From Spongilla lacustris (taxonomy: Eukaryota; Porifera; Demospongiae; Spongillida; Spongillidae), in NCBI GenBank assembly GCA_949361645.1, contig OX442420.1:5253882-5317881 (forward strand): a DNA stretch of 64,000 nucleotides. Reading direction: 5' to 3'. Positions 1 to 10,187 of the stretch are shown one piece after another (the first letter of the stretch is position 1; each line of letters begins with the position of its first letter). The position numbers and the translations under genes are program-made. The notes under the pieces were generated by a model, which was given only the letters and a program-made list of their open reading frames with translations, did no database searches and was not told where the DNA came from.

Positions 1-329
1 TTAGAATTCCTTCCCAGTCTGATGCATTATTCAATGTGCGATAATGCTTACATACATGTAAGTCAACCTGGGAACGGAGGGTGGAAAGTTATAGCGACTG
101 AAATTTTTATAACGTTATATGACTTTCTCGTGAATTGAACTGTCTCACACATATACATGTACATGTATAAATTCTCCCCATATGCAACACATTTCCCCCT
201 CATTAACTCGTACACGCTCTACTCACCAAAGATAGCCACGGCAATCAATTATAAGCATTTTTGGTACAATACCTGTAAGCACACACATGCACATGTAACC
301 TTCCTCTCCCTGTACATACTATCGCTCAC
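1..329 (-). other. Start of intron 1 of GTPase-tail gene 1
   Basis: On the minus strand this follows the first exon of gene 1, beginning at a GTGAGC donor. The expected tyrosine-rich second exon would lie to the left of the window. Nothing else coding is visible here. Confidence 0.6.
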
Positions 330-1450
330 TCTGTAAAGTCATTCCAGTATAGAGAAAGGTCTGTTCGCTCTGCAACATAGTCTTGTAAGAACTTTTTTCT
401 CAAGTTCACCGCTGTGTTTCTAACACTGACGTAGCTGCTAAACTCCTTGTTTCGTACCAGTAATAAATGTTCTGCAAACATTTTGTCCGTTTCAAACTTG
501 CCGTGCATGAGCCTGCAGGCTTTGTACTCTTCCGTACACTCAATTGCCTTTAATTGCACACCTGATTGGACTACTCGCTTTTGAAGGTATTTGGAGAACT
601 GACTGCGCGCCTTGTTTGTTTTGTTCAGGGTCTTACGCTCTGAGTCATGGTACAATTGCACGTGGGTTAAAAGGCCCGACGCTGACTTGCCGAACACTTT
701 GGCGGCTATCAGTTCAAAAGTCTCGTTCACGTTTACATTAGATTTGGCCGAGCATTCGATTAAATGAAACTTGCCCTCGCGCGCCAGTTCGTTCACCTTT
801 TCAAGCGACGTTGAACAGACTTCGTCACTCTTGGTAGCTGCAACCACAAACTTCGACTTGCGCTTTTTCAACTGAGTAATCATTCTCTCTGTCGCGCCCA
901 GCCTGAGATCGAACCTCGGTCCACTGTCGGACACGTCAATCACCAGCACAAACCCTCGTGGGTGCTTCCCAATACTGTTGAAAGGGAAGAGAACTGACTT
1001 GTACTCCTGTGGTTGGCATAGGAGTTCACTATTTTTGTATGATACCTTACCGCGCGATTCCTGAATATCGCGACTCATTGCCGCCTTGATATATCCATCT
1101 GCAGTCCAAACGCACGTTTTGATTTTGAACGGCTCCTCTGTTATGTCTTGATAGAACACCGTGTGCTCCAAAACTACAAAATGCACCTTCTGAGAAGAAA
1201 CTTTTGTATTGTAAGTCTTGGTCTTAGAACCCCAGTAAAGAAAGTTGTCTCGATATACGTCATTCTCAAATTCGTGCAGGGCCAGTAGCGAGCGGTGGTC
1301 TAGATCTTCGATATAGTCATCATGACCCTGGTACATAAACCGGTAGCAAAGGCTAGACTTTCCTACGCCTTGGTGGCTGCTAAAACTCTCCCCATCCAAT
1401 CTCGAAAGACCAAGTACACTCACAACCACCGTGGAATTCGAAGAGGCCAT
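330..1450 (-). CDS. p190RhoGAP-like GTPase + FF-like domain, exon 1 of gene 1
   Basis: The exon begins MASSNSTVVVSVLGLSRLDG. It has a p190-type interrupted P-loop (LGLSRLDGESFSSHQ, then GVGKS), a hydrophobic strand FVLVIDVSDSG, a base-recognition motif of TKSDE type and an SAK-type loop (ECSAKSNVNVNETF). The spacing and the DNFLYWG and SNVNV motifs match the N-terminal GTPase of animal p190RhoGAP (ARHGAP35/ARHGAP5). The C-terminal part (KYLQKRV..., EEYKACRLMHGKFETDK) resembles the first FF domain of p190. The frame closes in TGA at 328-326, but this TGA lies inside ACAGA|GTGAGC, a good splice donor, so the exon probably ends at 330. Its second exon is outside the window. It is a close paralog of the three other copies here. 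The function is inferred: a cytosolic GTP-binding signalling protein. Confidence 0.85.
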
Positions 1451-3012
1451 GTCACGTTCTTTGAAGCCAATTCAACCAATAGCTTATATATACAATGTAC
1501 ATTGTACATGTAGCATTATACAATGTTGCATCAGAGATCACTTGTAGTGGCTTGACCGGGTTCCCCCACCACAACTATATGTATCATTTTGGATCCTAGC
1601 CACCAATATGCTTACGCAACTGCATAGATCTCTTTAGTCTCCTCCTATCTAATTGCCGATATAATTTAATCGCCGTCTACGCGTAGACTCATATGCATCT
1701 ATGCGTAGACGCATATGAATCTCCGCGTAGACGTAATAAACTTAAAAATGCTACCTACCCATGTGTTGTTTAACCTGAGATGGCTCAGACCTCAGTAAGA
1801 AAACATGGGCGTCCTCCTCGTGCCCCCCCCCACACACACACCTTATTCAACCTATAGTATTACTACGCACTAGGCATGGCAGCGGTAACAACGGGCTACT
1901 ATTGTTCGTACGTCTTGTGTAGTACGCGATCTCTCGATCTATGAATTAACCAGCAAAATTGATGGTCATTAAATGTTATTGTATTATTATCTGCGTACCA
2001 TGCAGTGCACGGACACGAAACAGTGCTGCGCTGGAAAGGGAGAAGGGAGTTCCCGGAGGGCCAATTATGATATGCATTTGGAAAAGATCGGCGCGTCGAA
2101 CATATAGAAGCTGCAAGCTACAATATATAACCCAAGTTTAATACCGGAGGTACATATTAAAAGTGCGATCGCGTTAACGCAATATAAATATAGAATAAGG
2201 AGATCTCTTTTTAATAGTTATCATTCATTTTAATTCCCAGCGTCCACCTACCAACTACAAGGATGTTTTAACCATCTTCTTATATTGTACACGATTAAAC
2301 AATATACTTAAACCTTAAATCACATGGCTTTTTTTTTTTTGCGTAGTTTTCGGAGTCTTTCAATGCAAAAAGCGTTGGCTTCTGGCCCAGACCCCGCTGG
2401 GGGAGCTTACAGCGCTCCCCCATACCCCCTAGCTGGGCGGGAGGGGTGCCCCCTCCTGCACCCTCCCCAGGGCGGCGCCGCCCACCGGCGCCCCTCGCCT
2501 CGCCTTCATCGTGGCTCCCCCCCCCCCCCCCCCCCCCCATGGAAAATGAATGTTTTTTGGAGTATATATATACCCGAAAATTGCTCTGAAATTGCGTCTA
2601 CATGTAGATGATTTTGACCAATTTCGGCTACGCGCGTAGACGGTCCGTCGATTTTTAAGGTAAAATTAATTGTGAATGTCAAAAAATGCAACTGCGACTC
2701 CTAATGATCGGATCATAAAGGATAATTGTTGTCTAAATTTCGCGGCGTTCATTTGATGTCGTGTTTATTGAATTAATTTCCGCTTCTCGCTGTTGTTGTC
2801 CTTAACTGGTTACGCACACCGCATGCAAGCAGTCTATATGGTTAAACAAAATGTATAAATTTGTGAAAAGGGCATATTATTTAATTATGTCTGCTTTCCC
2901 CAAAGTTATAATTATACAGTTCGCATAACCATAGTCTGCTTGCAGTGGCATAACTCCTATGCATTACAATTACATCATGGCATAGATAGTAGAGTAGGCC
3001 GTGATTAAAAAT
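1451..3012. other. Intergenic, no gene recognised
   Basis: The stretch upstream of gene 1 has no convincing coding region. It holds short palindromic repeats of the type CTACGCGTAGAC (1676-1735 and again near 2625), a GC-rich block (2385-2516) and a run of 22 C (2517-2538). The short reading frames over the GC-rich block are low-complexity artefacts. Confidence 0.5.
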
Positions 3013-3325
3013 ATATGGGACAGTGTCCAGCAAAATTGGGCTTGTGGGGTTATAATTTTATCACTATAAAAATTGCACGTTGTACTAAACAACACATCTT
3101 CGCGACGGTACTACCTTTTTCTTTCAAATTTCGTACACCTGTTCGCACACCATTTCTCTGTGTGAAAATCGATTTTGGTAATCTACACCTTTTCCGTGCC
3201 GTGGATACAACAATCGTTAACCTCGCGGGTTAGAAATCCACATTTCTCCACGTACGAGTGTTGAAAACGCGTCAAATTCGGAGTGTGCATAGAGGAGTCC
3301 TGTAGCTATTGATTTGTTCTGTTCG
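3013..3325 (+). repeat. Half copy of a fold-back repeat family
   Basis: It starts GGGACAGTGTCCAGC and runs to TGTTCTGTTCGTTA. It matches, with scattered differences, the left arms of the fold-back repeats at 58311, 59131 and 59783. The right half of the palindrome is absent here, so this is a solo arm. It contains no coding sequence. Confidence 0.8.
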
Positions 3326-4092
3326 TTATGCCCCCGTCATAGATGTAGATGTATCGGAAGCAACAGCAACATCTACCAAGCGCCACAGATATCTCAATAT
3401 TACCTGTTCCAGCTCCTCCACTGATGGGAGATGGGAGTCTGTAACTAAAGATAATGTCAACTTGATATCTACAAGAATCCCGTGGGTTACACCACGTTAG
3501 TAAGCTGAGTTTGTAAAACAATAAAAGCCTGTTAAGATTAAAACTATTGTACATAGGACTATTGTATACATATCTTGCAAATGGATGCGGGAGAAGTACA
3601 AATGAGGGAGCATGTGTGCAGTGAATCAGCATATTGTACACATGTATATCTGGTCTCCTTCATGCTCTGGTTGCTATGTGCCCATCTAAAATTGAGTTTG
3701 CATCTGGTACTACCACATCCGAAGACCCACTACCTGTGACCTCTTACCCTTGTCAATGCATGCAAACAACCCCGCAAGTGAAAGGATAGCTCAGCAAAGG
3801 TTTCTGAATTTGCTTTTCATAAGCATTTATTTGGGCAAGAAAAAAATAAAGCACCTTATGCATCTTAAGTGACTTTGATCCAAGACCACCAGAGAATAGC
3901 ACCTCATATGCTGAAAGATTTTCTGACAAAAGTTAAGGGCAAAGGTCTTGGAGTGTCCCTGCATTTTGACAATGACACAACAGTATGGAAGGATGGAAGT
4001 GACTTCTTCCAGTGAACAGAGTGAACCCAATGCAATTACCTACATGCAGTGAACTTATGGAAAGAGTAACATCATTTAAGGAATCTTTTTAA

Positions 4093-4757
4093 TTGACAAC
4101 ACAACAGATTCAAGAGCTAGAATTAAGGACAAGGGAACAGCAGAAATCTGAGCTGTGGGTTTCAGCTCGGCGCTACCGACTTACAGCATCACGATTTGGT
4201 GCAATTCTTCGACTTCGTCCAACTACTCCTCCAGACTCTGTGGTGAATCAGCTCCTCCACCAAAATGAGTTTTCAACTCAAGCCATGATAATGATGATAT
4301 GGGGTAAAGAGAATGAAGACATAGCACTTGAAAAATACATGGAGTATAAGAAAAAAATGTGAAAATAATGATCTTATTACCTCCAAGGCAGGGTTTGTTG
4401 TATGTGAAAAGCAACCTTTTCTTGGTGCATGCATCACCTGATGCTTATGTGTTTGATCCTTCTGGTACTGATCCACATGGATTGATAGAAATAAAGTGTC
4501 CTTTCAAGTACTGTGATCTTCATCCAGAGGAAGCATCAAGGCAAACTGATTTCTTTTGCACACTTTCCATGAAAGTTGGAAGACAACTTGTGGAAATGAA
4601 GCATTATCATCCATACTTTGCCCAGGTCCAGGGTCAGCTTGCTATCACAGAGCGGTCATGGTGTGATTTTGTTGTGTATACAAAGAAGGGAATTTCGGTG
4701 GAACAATTAAATACAGTCGAGGGATACGTTACTTCCCAAGCTATTAGACTTCTATGA
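4093..4757 (+). pseudogene. YqaJ-type nuclease of an ISL2EU-like transposon (decayed)
   Basis: Lambda-exonuclease-like (YqaJ) landmarks appear in order: WVSARRYRLTASRFG, WGKENEDIALEKY, an SPD motif, EIKCPF with the catalytic ExK, and YFAQVQGQLA. Some DNA transposons carry such a nuclease beside the transposase. The reading frame is broken twice. One break is at the run of seven A (4351-4357). The other is near 4430, where a TGCA unit is duplicated just before the SPD motif. Weak similarity may continue upstream to about 3650. It converges tail to tail on a DDE transposase remnant (4900-5884, minus), the expected partner in ISL2EU elements. Not functional as it stands. Confidence 0.75.
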
Positions 4758-4899
4758 CAACTGCCTGTGCCCCAGTATTGTTGCACCTATCCATCTTCTT
4801 GGATTGAAGGTACATGATCTGAGAATGCATGCCCATTAACACTGCCTGAGCCAATAAAGTACACACATACATATATGTATGGTGAATACAAACTGGTGT

Positions 4900-5884
4900 G
4901 TAAATTACACTGTGTCATCACTAGACTCTGAATCTGCATCATAGTCTGATTGTGCATCATAATGTGAATCAAAATATTGTTCAACATCATCTAGACTACC
5001 TTCAACAATGTCTGGAGGAATTAGAATCAACTCAGTGAAAGTTAACTAGCCATGCACAAACAGATACAATTTGATTTGAAATCCTTGATAGAGTGATAGG
5101 TCTGTGCCTTTCAAAATGTTGTAGTTTTTAATTCGCCCAATTACTCACTCAATGTGAACACGAAGTGAGGCAATCTGTCATCCCTCAAGCACCTCAGCTG
5201 CAGGAAGCTGCCCTCTACCTTCCTTAAATGGAGGGATGTTCAAATCCACATTAATAATTGATCACAGAAATGTTAGGTTTTCCTTGAAGCTTGTCAATAA
5301 AACCTGACTCAACTGTTAATTTAACATCAGACACTGATCCAGCATAAAGTTGAGATACAAAGCTGACTGTATTCAAGTGAAACTGAAATTACAAATCTAT
5401 GAGCCAAATCTCTATGTGGTAGGTTGAGTTTCAGCTTAACTAGAGTCAAGAAAAGTTGATTTAAAGGATCAAGTTTCATTTTTCTCCTCTTGTCACTTTT
5501 ATTTGAATCACTTCCCCAGTATGTTAGTTCGTCCACAGAGGGCCCAAGAAACTCATAGAAGGCTAGATGTAAGTCATAAGTCTGAAAACCAGTGTAAAAT
5601 GATACGAGAGAGTTATTGCAAGATATGTTCTCAAGTCTAAAGTGTGAGGGCTTTTTTTGTGATAGTTTCCTCTGAAGGCTATAAACCTCCATTTCAAGTG
5701 CCTCTATACGAGCAAGCAAAGCTACATTAACTACTTCATTTGTTTTAGTATAGTAAACTTCACCAATAGGGGTTATAAGTTTTTTACCTGTAATTAGGCT
5801 GCTTGATTCTCTTTTACTGTGATCAACTGCATGGAGGGATTCATGGTCACTTTTATCACCGTCCCATTCATCAGTATGTAGCAC
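4900..5884 (-). pseudogene. DDE_Tnp_4-type transposase, ISL2EU-like (decayed)
   Basis: An open stretch (5884-5327) contains a coiled segment, then FYTGFQTYDLHLAFYEFLGP, LTYWGSD and the helix-turn-helix segment NQLFLTLVKLKLNLPHRDLA, typical of transposases with an HTH_Tnp_4 plus DDE_Tnp_4 layout. Further downstream on the minus strand (about 5270-5080) the family's C-terminal segment is recognisable (IASLRVHIE, VIGRIKNYNILKG). There the arginine codons before Q-IAS and V-IGR read TGA instead of CGA. An acidic tail follows to about 4900. An N-terminal THAP finger was looked for upstream but not identified. The YqaJ remnant next door supports an ISL2EU-like element. No terminal repeats were found. 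Confidence 0.7.
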
Positions 5885-6429
5885 TCGATCACTTTCAGTG
5901 CCTGGTGGTGAGGAAGTTTATATACCAGATGTTTGCTGTATTGCAGAAAATAGACGTCGTCTTGGCACACCAAAAAAGGGTACCATTTTCCTTTTTGTTT
6001 TCTATAAACGTCTTGGAGTTTGCACGTGTACTAGTGATTCAAAGCATAAATGAGGTGCTTGACTGCTATCTCCATTTGGAAAGTGGCGGCTACATACGCG
6101 CGCGGTGATGGTCCCGAAGATCGGCTTCGTTCAGTAGCAAGGATTTGACCCATTCATCCCTCTTAAATTGGTTACTTTTGGAGGAATTCTAAACATAGAA
6201 ACACCATTTCCTCCAACCTTCCTGCATACAATGCACGTGGATGGCATTCTAAAAGTGCGCACGTCCACACCTACAGTAACACAGGCTGATGGATAGGATC
6301 ATAGAATCCAGGAAGCAATTTAGTGTCTTCTTCTCACATAAAAAATTTCGATAGAGCTCTATTGTATTCGTGACAAGCTACCACTCTGACTGTAACCAGG
6401 AACTGAAAAACGCTATGTAACGTCACTTC

Positions 6430-6650
6430 TAAGGTCCATTACCTATTATTTGTACCCATTGGAATTCGCTGTACAGTTACCGAATGGAACACGTGATGAC
6501 CCTTTGGACGAGGTATTGTTGAAGGTGAATCTGTGCTTTACTGAACAAGGTGTGTTTAGGCATCAAAGATTGCTTCGGACTGATCTGGAGAAGCGTCGTT
6601 CAAAAGCGGCCTATACTTACGCGGAGGCAGGTTTTCAAAACTATAGTTAG
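6430..6650 (+). pseudogene. Possible C-terminal end of BEL/Pao Pol
   Basis: The frame reads LRSITYYLYPLEF and later KRRSKAAYTYAEA, then stops at 6648-6650. BEL/Pao polyproteins usually end in a domain with a RPxxxLYPLE motif followed by a basic, alanine-rich tail. The match is short and the upstream integrase part was not recognised (stops and unrelated sequence at 6120-6430). A gag remnant of the same retrotransposon class lies downstream, which favours this reading. Confidence 0.4.
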
Positions 6651-7510
6651 CTAGTCTCCAACGTGCGGCGAACTTCCAGTTGAGAAACGACTTTTACAAA
6701 GTATTGTACATAGATCGAGCTTTCGTTTTATGTTGCATAAATGTGAACTAGTTCAAAGGTGATGGGGATACACCGAAAGAACGAAGAACTGGCGAAGCAT
6801 TCTTTGATCGTATCTATTCAATGCACGGATGTCGTTTTTCATGTTTCCACTCTGGCTATTACAACATCTCAACTTGAGACTCCAGTTGATCCGTCGCCGT
6901 TGACTTGCTCTGTACCGATGAGTGTGATATCAGAAGGTGTCGTTCAAACTCGAGATACTCTTAATTGCTACACGGCTCAGTTTGCTAAATCCTTTTCTAT
7001 CTTGGACAGTGGCTGATCAAGATGTTCTAATCATTTCGAAAATGCATTTTGCAGTCACACAGAGTCCCAAAGTATTTAGCTACTGTGTAAGCATAAGTCA
7101 AGAGCTTCTGTGGTCATTGAGCATTTGAGAACAGGATGATCAGTCTGATCCTTGTACCTTGCTCTCGTATTTTTCTGGCAGTGGTGAATTCTGTTTCTAA
7201 GTTGTATAGTATTTTGGAGGTCTTAGACACTACAACAGTATGTATGGGAGATCCAGATCAGGACTTGGCGCATCAACGCGGCGTCGCAATGCTTCATCTT
7301 TACACAGTTTTAGTGTATTATATTTAAAATTGAAGAGTTCATTTTCCTATTTGTAGGATACAAAGTTGGATAAAAACAACACAGAAGTCCAAAGGACTTA
7401 GGAAGCAACTGTTGTACTACTGATGCACTTGTATTTTTTTTTGTGTGCAAAGAACAGAATAATGTAAATGGGGGTAGAGTGAAATTTCCTAAGTTGACTC
7501 TAATGGCGAA
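6651..7510. other. Possible LTR region between Pol end and gag remnants
   Basis: There is no convincing coding region. Its position between a Pol C-terminus and a gag start fits an LTR plus leader, but no TGT...ACA ends, target duplication or primer-binding site could be fixed by eye. Confidence 0.2.
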
Positions 7511-8330
7511 ATGACATCTTGGGCACCTTTCTGGGACTCCTATGAATCTACGGTTGATACGAATTCTGAACTTTCTGCTGCTAATAAGTTTGTCTACCTG
7601 CTAGAGGACTCAGCAGTCGATGCTATTTGTGGTCTTACTCTCACCGCTGCTAACAACGATGCAGCGATTGCCCTACTGAAACGATTTGGCAATATTGATA
7701 AATAAGCATATGGAATGCGTGATGTCAACGGTCTTAGACAGATATTTGACAAAATTGTTTACCATGTTCGTTCCTTATCATCACTTGGTGTAGACTCTGC
7801 TTCTTATGGGAGCTTATTAGCACCTGTTATAATGAAATGGATTCCACAAGAGATAGCCTTGATAGTGAGACGTAAAGTGAAGGAAGACAGTTGAAACTTG
7901 GATGACTTGCTGAAGATCATAGAGAAATCCAAGCTAGGGAAAGGACAACTCAGGACACAAATGGAACGGCAAGAAGACCAAGTAGGGAACCTGCTACTGC
8001 TATTGACAGACAATTTAGTGTCAGCATTGTATTGCTTCTGCAACAAACCTCACACATCTCAAGCATGCAGAACTGTATCAACAATTGAGCATCGGAAGCA
8101 GTGCGACATTCGGGGAGATGCTTTGTATGCTCGAAGAGACGGCATATTGGAATAAAACAGCCACTGCCATTCATCACAAAATTGTCCTAACTGCAGAGGA
8201 CGACACCATGTCAGCATATGTCCATCTCAATCCAGTAAAGATCCAGCTCAACAAACACTGCATCGTTCATCTCAACAGACTGCTCGATCTGCTTCTACAC
8301 ATGATACTGTAAATCAGCCTCGTCAAATGC
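7511..8330 (+). pseudogene. BEL/Pao gag remnant
   Basis: The first frame, starting MTSWAPFWDSYESTVD and including LSAANKFVYLLE and AICGLTLTAANNDAA, is typical of the DUF1759 gag region of BEL/Pao elements. The similarity continues after a stop (LRQIFDKIVYHVRSLSSLGV, then YGSLLAPVIM and LDDLLKIIE). Zinc-knuckle pieces follow (CFCNKPHTSQACRTV near 8040 and, in another frame, CPNCRGRHHVSIC near 8190). Several stops and frame changes show it is dead. It ends about 230 bp upstream of the start codon of GTPase-tail gene 2. Confidence 0.75.
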
Positions 8331-8516
8331 AACTGTGTCTATGCACATCAGCACTCATACACCAGTGTTGCTCCAGACAGCATGCAGTGACCCTCGTTTG
8401 TACATGCATGGATACATGTGTATTTTCATCAGGCTCGTATTTTCTCCGATCTGTACGTGTATTATGTACATGTAATAACTTTGTGCCTGCATGATACATT
8501 GGTTGCATGTGAGACG

Positions 8517-8524
8517 TGACGTCA
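8517..8524. promoter_or_regulatory. CRE-like palindrome upstream of gene 2
   Basis: A perfect TGACGTCA lies 38 bp before the start codon of gene 2, with a half-site (GTGACGTTT) a few bases on. This is the consensus for CREB/ATF bZIP factors. The position suggests a promoter-proximal site, but no TSS data support it and the other copies do not show it clearly. Confidence 0.35.
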
Positions 8525-8562
8525 TAAATAGTGACGTTTGGCTACTCGTAGCTGTTAATGAT

Positions 8563-9674
8563 ATGGCCTCTCCCACGGTGGTTGTGAGTGTACTTGGTCT
8601 TTCGAGATTGAGTGGGGAGAAATTTAGCAGCCATCAAGGCGTTGGAAAGTCGTGCCTTTGCTACCGGTTAATGTATCCGGATTATGATGACTACATAGAA
8701 GACCATCGTTCCCTGCTCGCCCTGTACGAGTTTCAGAGCGATGTGATTAACCGCGAGAATTTTATTTATTGGGGTTCAACGACCAAGACTTACAATACAA
8801 AAGTTTCTTCTCAGAAGGTACATTTTGAAGTCTTGGAGCACACGGTGTTCTACCAAGACATAACAGAAGAGCCGTTCAAGACTAAACTATGCACGTTGAC
8901 TGTAGACGGATATATCACAGAGGCCTTGAGTCGCGCTCCTCTGGAGTCACGCGGCAAAGTATCATACAAGAACAGGGACCTCATATGCTTACCTCAGGAG
9001 TACAAATCAGTTGTCTTCCCCCCCGGCAGTATGGGGAAGCACCAACGAGGGTTTGTGCTGGTGATTGACGTGTCCGACAGTGGACCAAAGTTCGATCTCA
9101 GGCTGCGCACGACGGAGAAGATGGTTATCCAGTTAACGAAGCAAAAGCTGAAGTTTTTAGTTGCAGCTACTAAGAGGGATGAAGCCTACTCGACGTCACT
9201 TGAAAAGATCAACGAACTCGCACGCGTGAGAAACTTTGCATTGATTGAATGCTCGGCCAAATCAAACGTTAACGTAAGCGAAACTTTCGACATAATAGCC
9301 GCCAAAGTGCTCGGCAAAACTGCACCGTTTCTCTCAAACCACGTACTTTCATACCACGAATCGACGGAAAAGACGCTTACGAGTCGGAGCTCCGTGCGCC
9401 GCCAGTTTGTCACATACCTGCAGAAGAGAGTGGTCCAGTCCAGCGTGCTCGTAAAGGCGATCGAGTGTACGGAAGAGTACAAAGCTTGCACTTCCATGCA
9501 TGGCAAGTTCGAAACGGACAAGATGTTTGCAGAGCATGTACTTCTGGTACATGACAAGGAGTTCGACAGCTGCATCGGTGTTAAAAACACTGCGGCAGAC
9601 TTGCGACAAAAGTTCTTAGAAGACTATGTTGCTGAGAGAACCGATCTTTCGCTTTATTCGAAAAATCTCAAAGA
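8563..9674 (+). CDS. p190RhoGAP-like GTPase + FF-like domain, exon 1 of gene 2
   Basis: I chose the ATG giving MASPTVVVSVLGLSRL because it aligns with the starts of the three paralogs; an earlier in-frame ATG at 8491 would add 24 unrelated residues. Features are a P-loop GVGKS (residues 26-30) after a p190-like insertion, FVLVIDVSDSG (about 164-174), TKRD (203-206, NKxD-type), ECSAKSNVNV (229-238) and an FF-like domain (about 278-336, with EEYKACTSMHGKFETDK). The frame hits TAA at 9676-9678, but the sequence is AAAGA|GTAAGC, a strong donor. Splicing to the acceptor at 13178 gives an in-frame GAC codon and a 1183-residue product with exon 2. The predicted role is cytosolic GTP-binding signalling. 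No RhoGAP domain is seen. Confidence 0.87.
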
Positions 9675-10187
9675 GTAAGCTGTGACCCGGACCAGAAGCG
9701 GGAGGTGGTAGGTACTGCATGCATGCGCTGTGAGTCTTACACAATTACCTTTGGGAGTTGTATACCCATTCATGCAAAGCGCCAGGATTGTTTATACAAA
9801 TTAATGTAGCATTAATATTACGTTCTCGGCAATCACTTAAGGATGCGGCCTGATGAGGCAGAATGTATTATGATTAAATGACAACTTTACAAATTGCAAT
9901 TGATTGATGTATTGTACATCTGAATTGAACGAAGTACCATTGCCAGGGTTAAGTAGTCAATATCCACTCCTACACGGTACATATATATATATATACATAT
10001 ATTTACGTACATGTCGATGTAAAAAATGATCAAAATATGTATATACTGTCGTTAAATAATAGTTGCTACAACTCAAAATGTAATTGTATTTCCCTAAGGC
10101 TGATGCTCAAATACATTTCAATGTATACGTCTAGTGTATTGAACCGTTTAAACAAGCATTCATAAAACTCACAACTAAGCAATTCAG

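Noticed and set aside
5803..6108. Plus-strand frame of 101 codons over the transposase region
   Set aside because: It overlaps the antisense of the DDE remnant and its upstream part, with no recognisable domain.
8491..8562. Upstream start giving 24 extra residues in gene 2
   Set aside because: The extra residues have no counterpart in the three paralogs, and the CRE-like site would fall inside the coding region.
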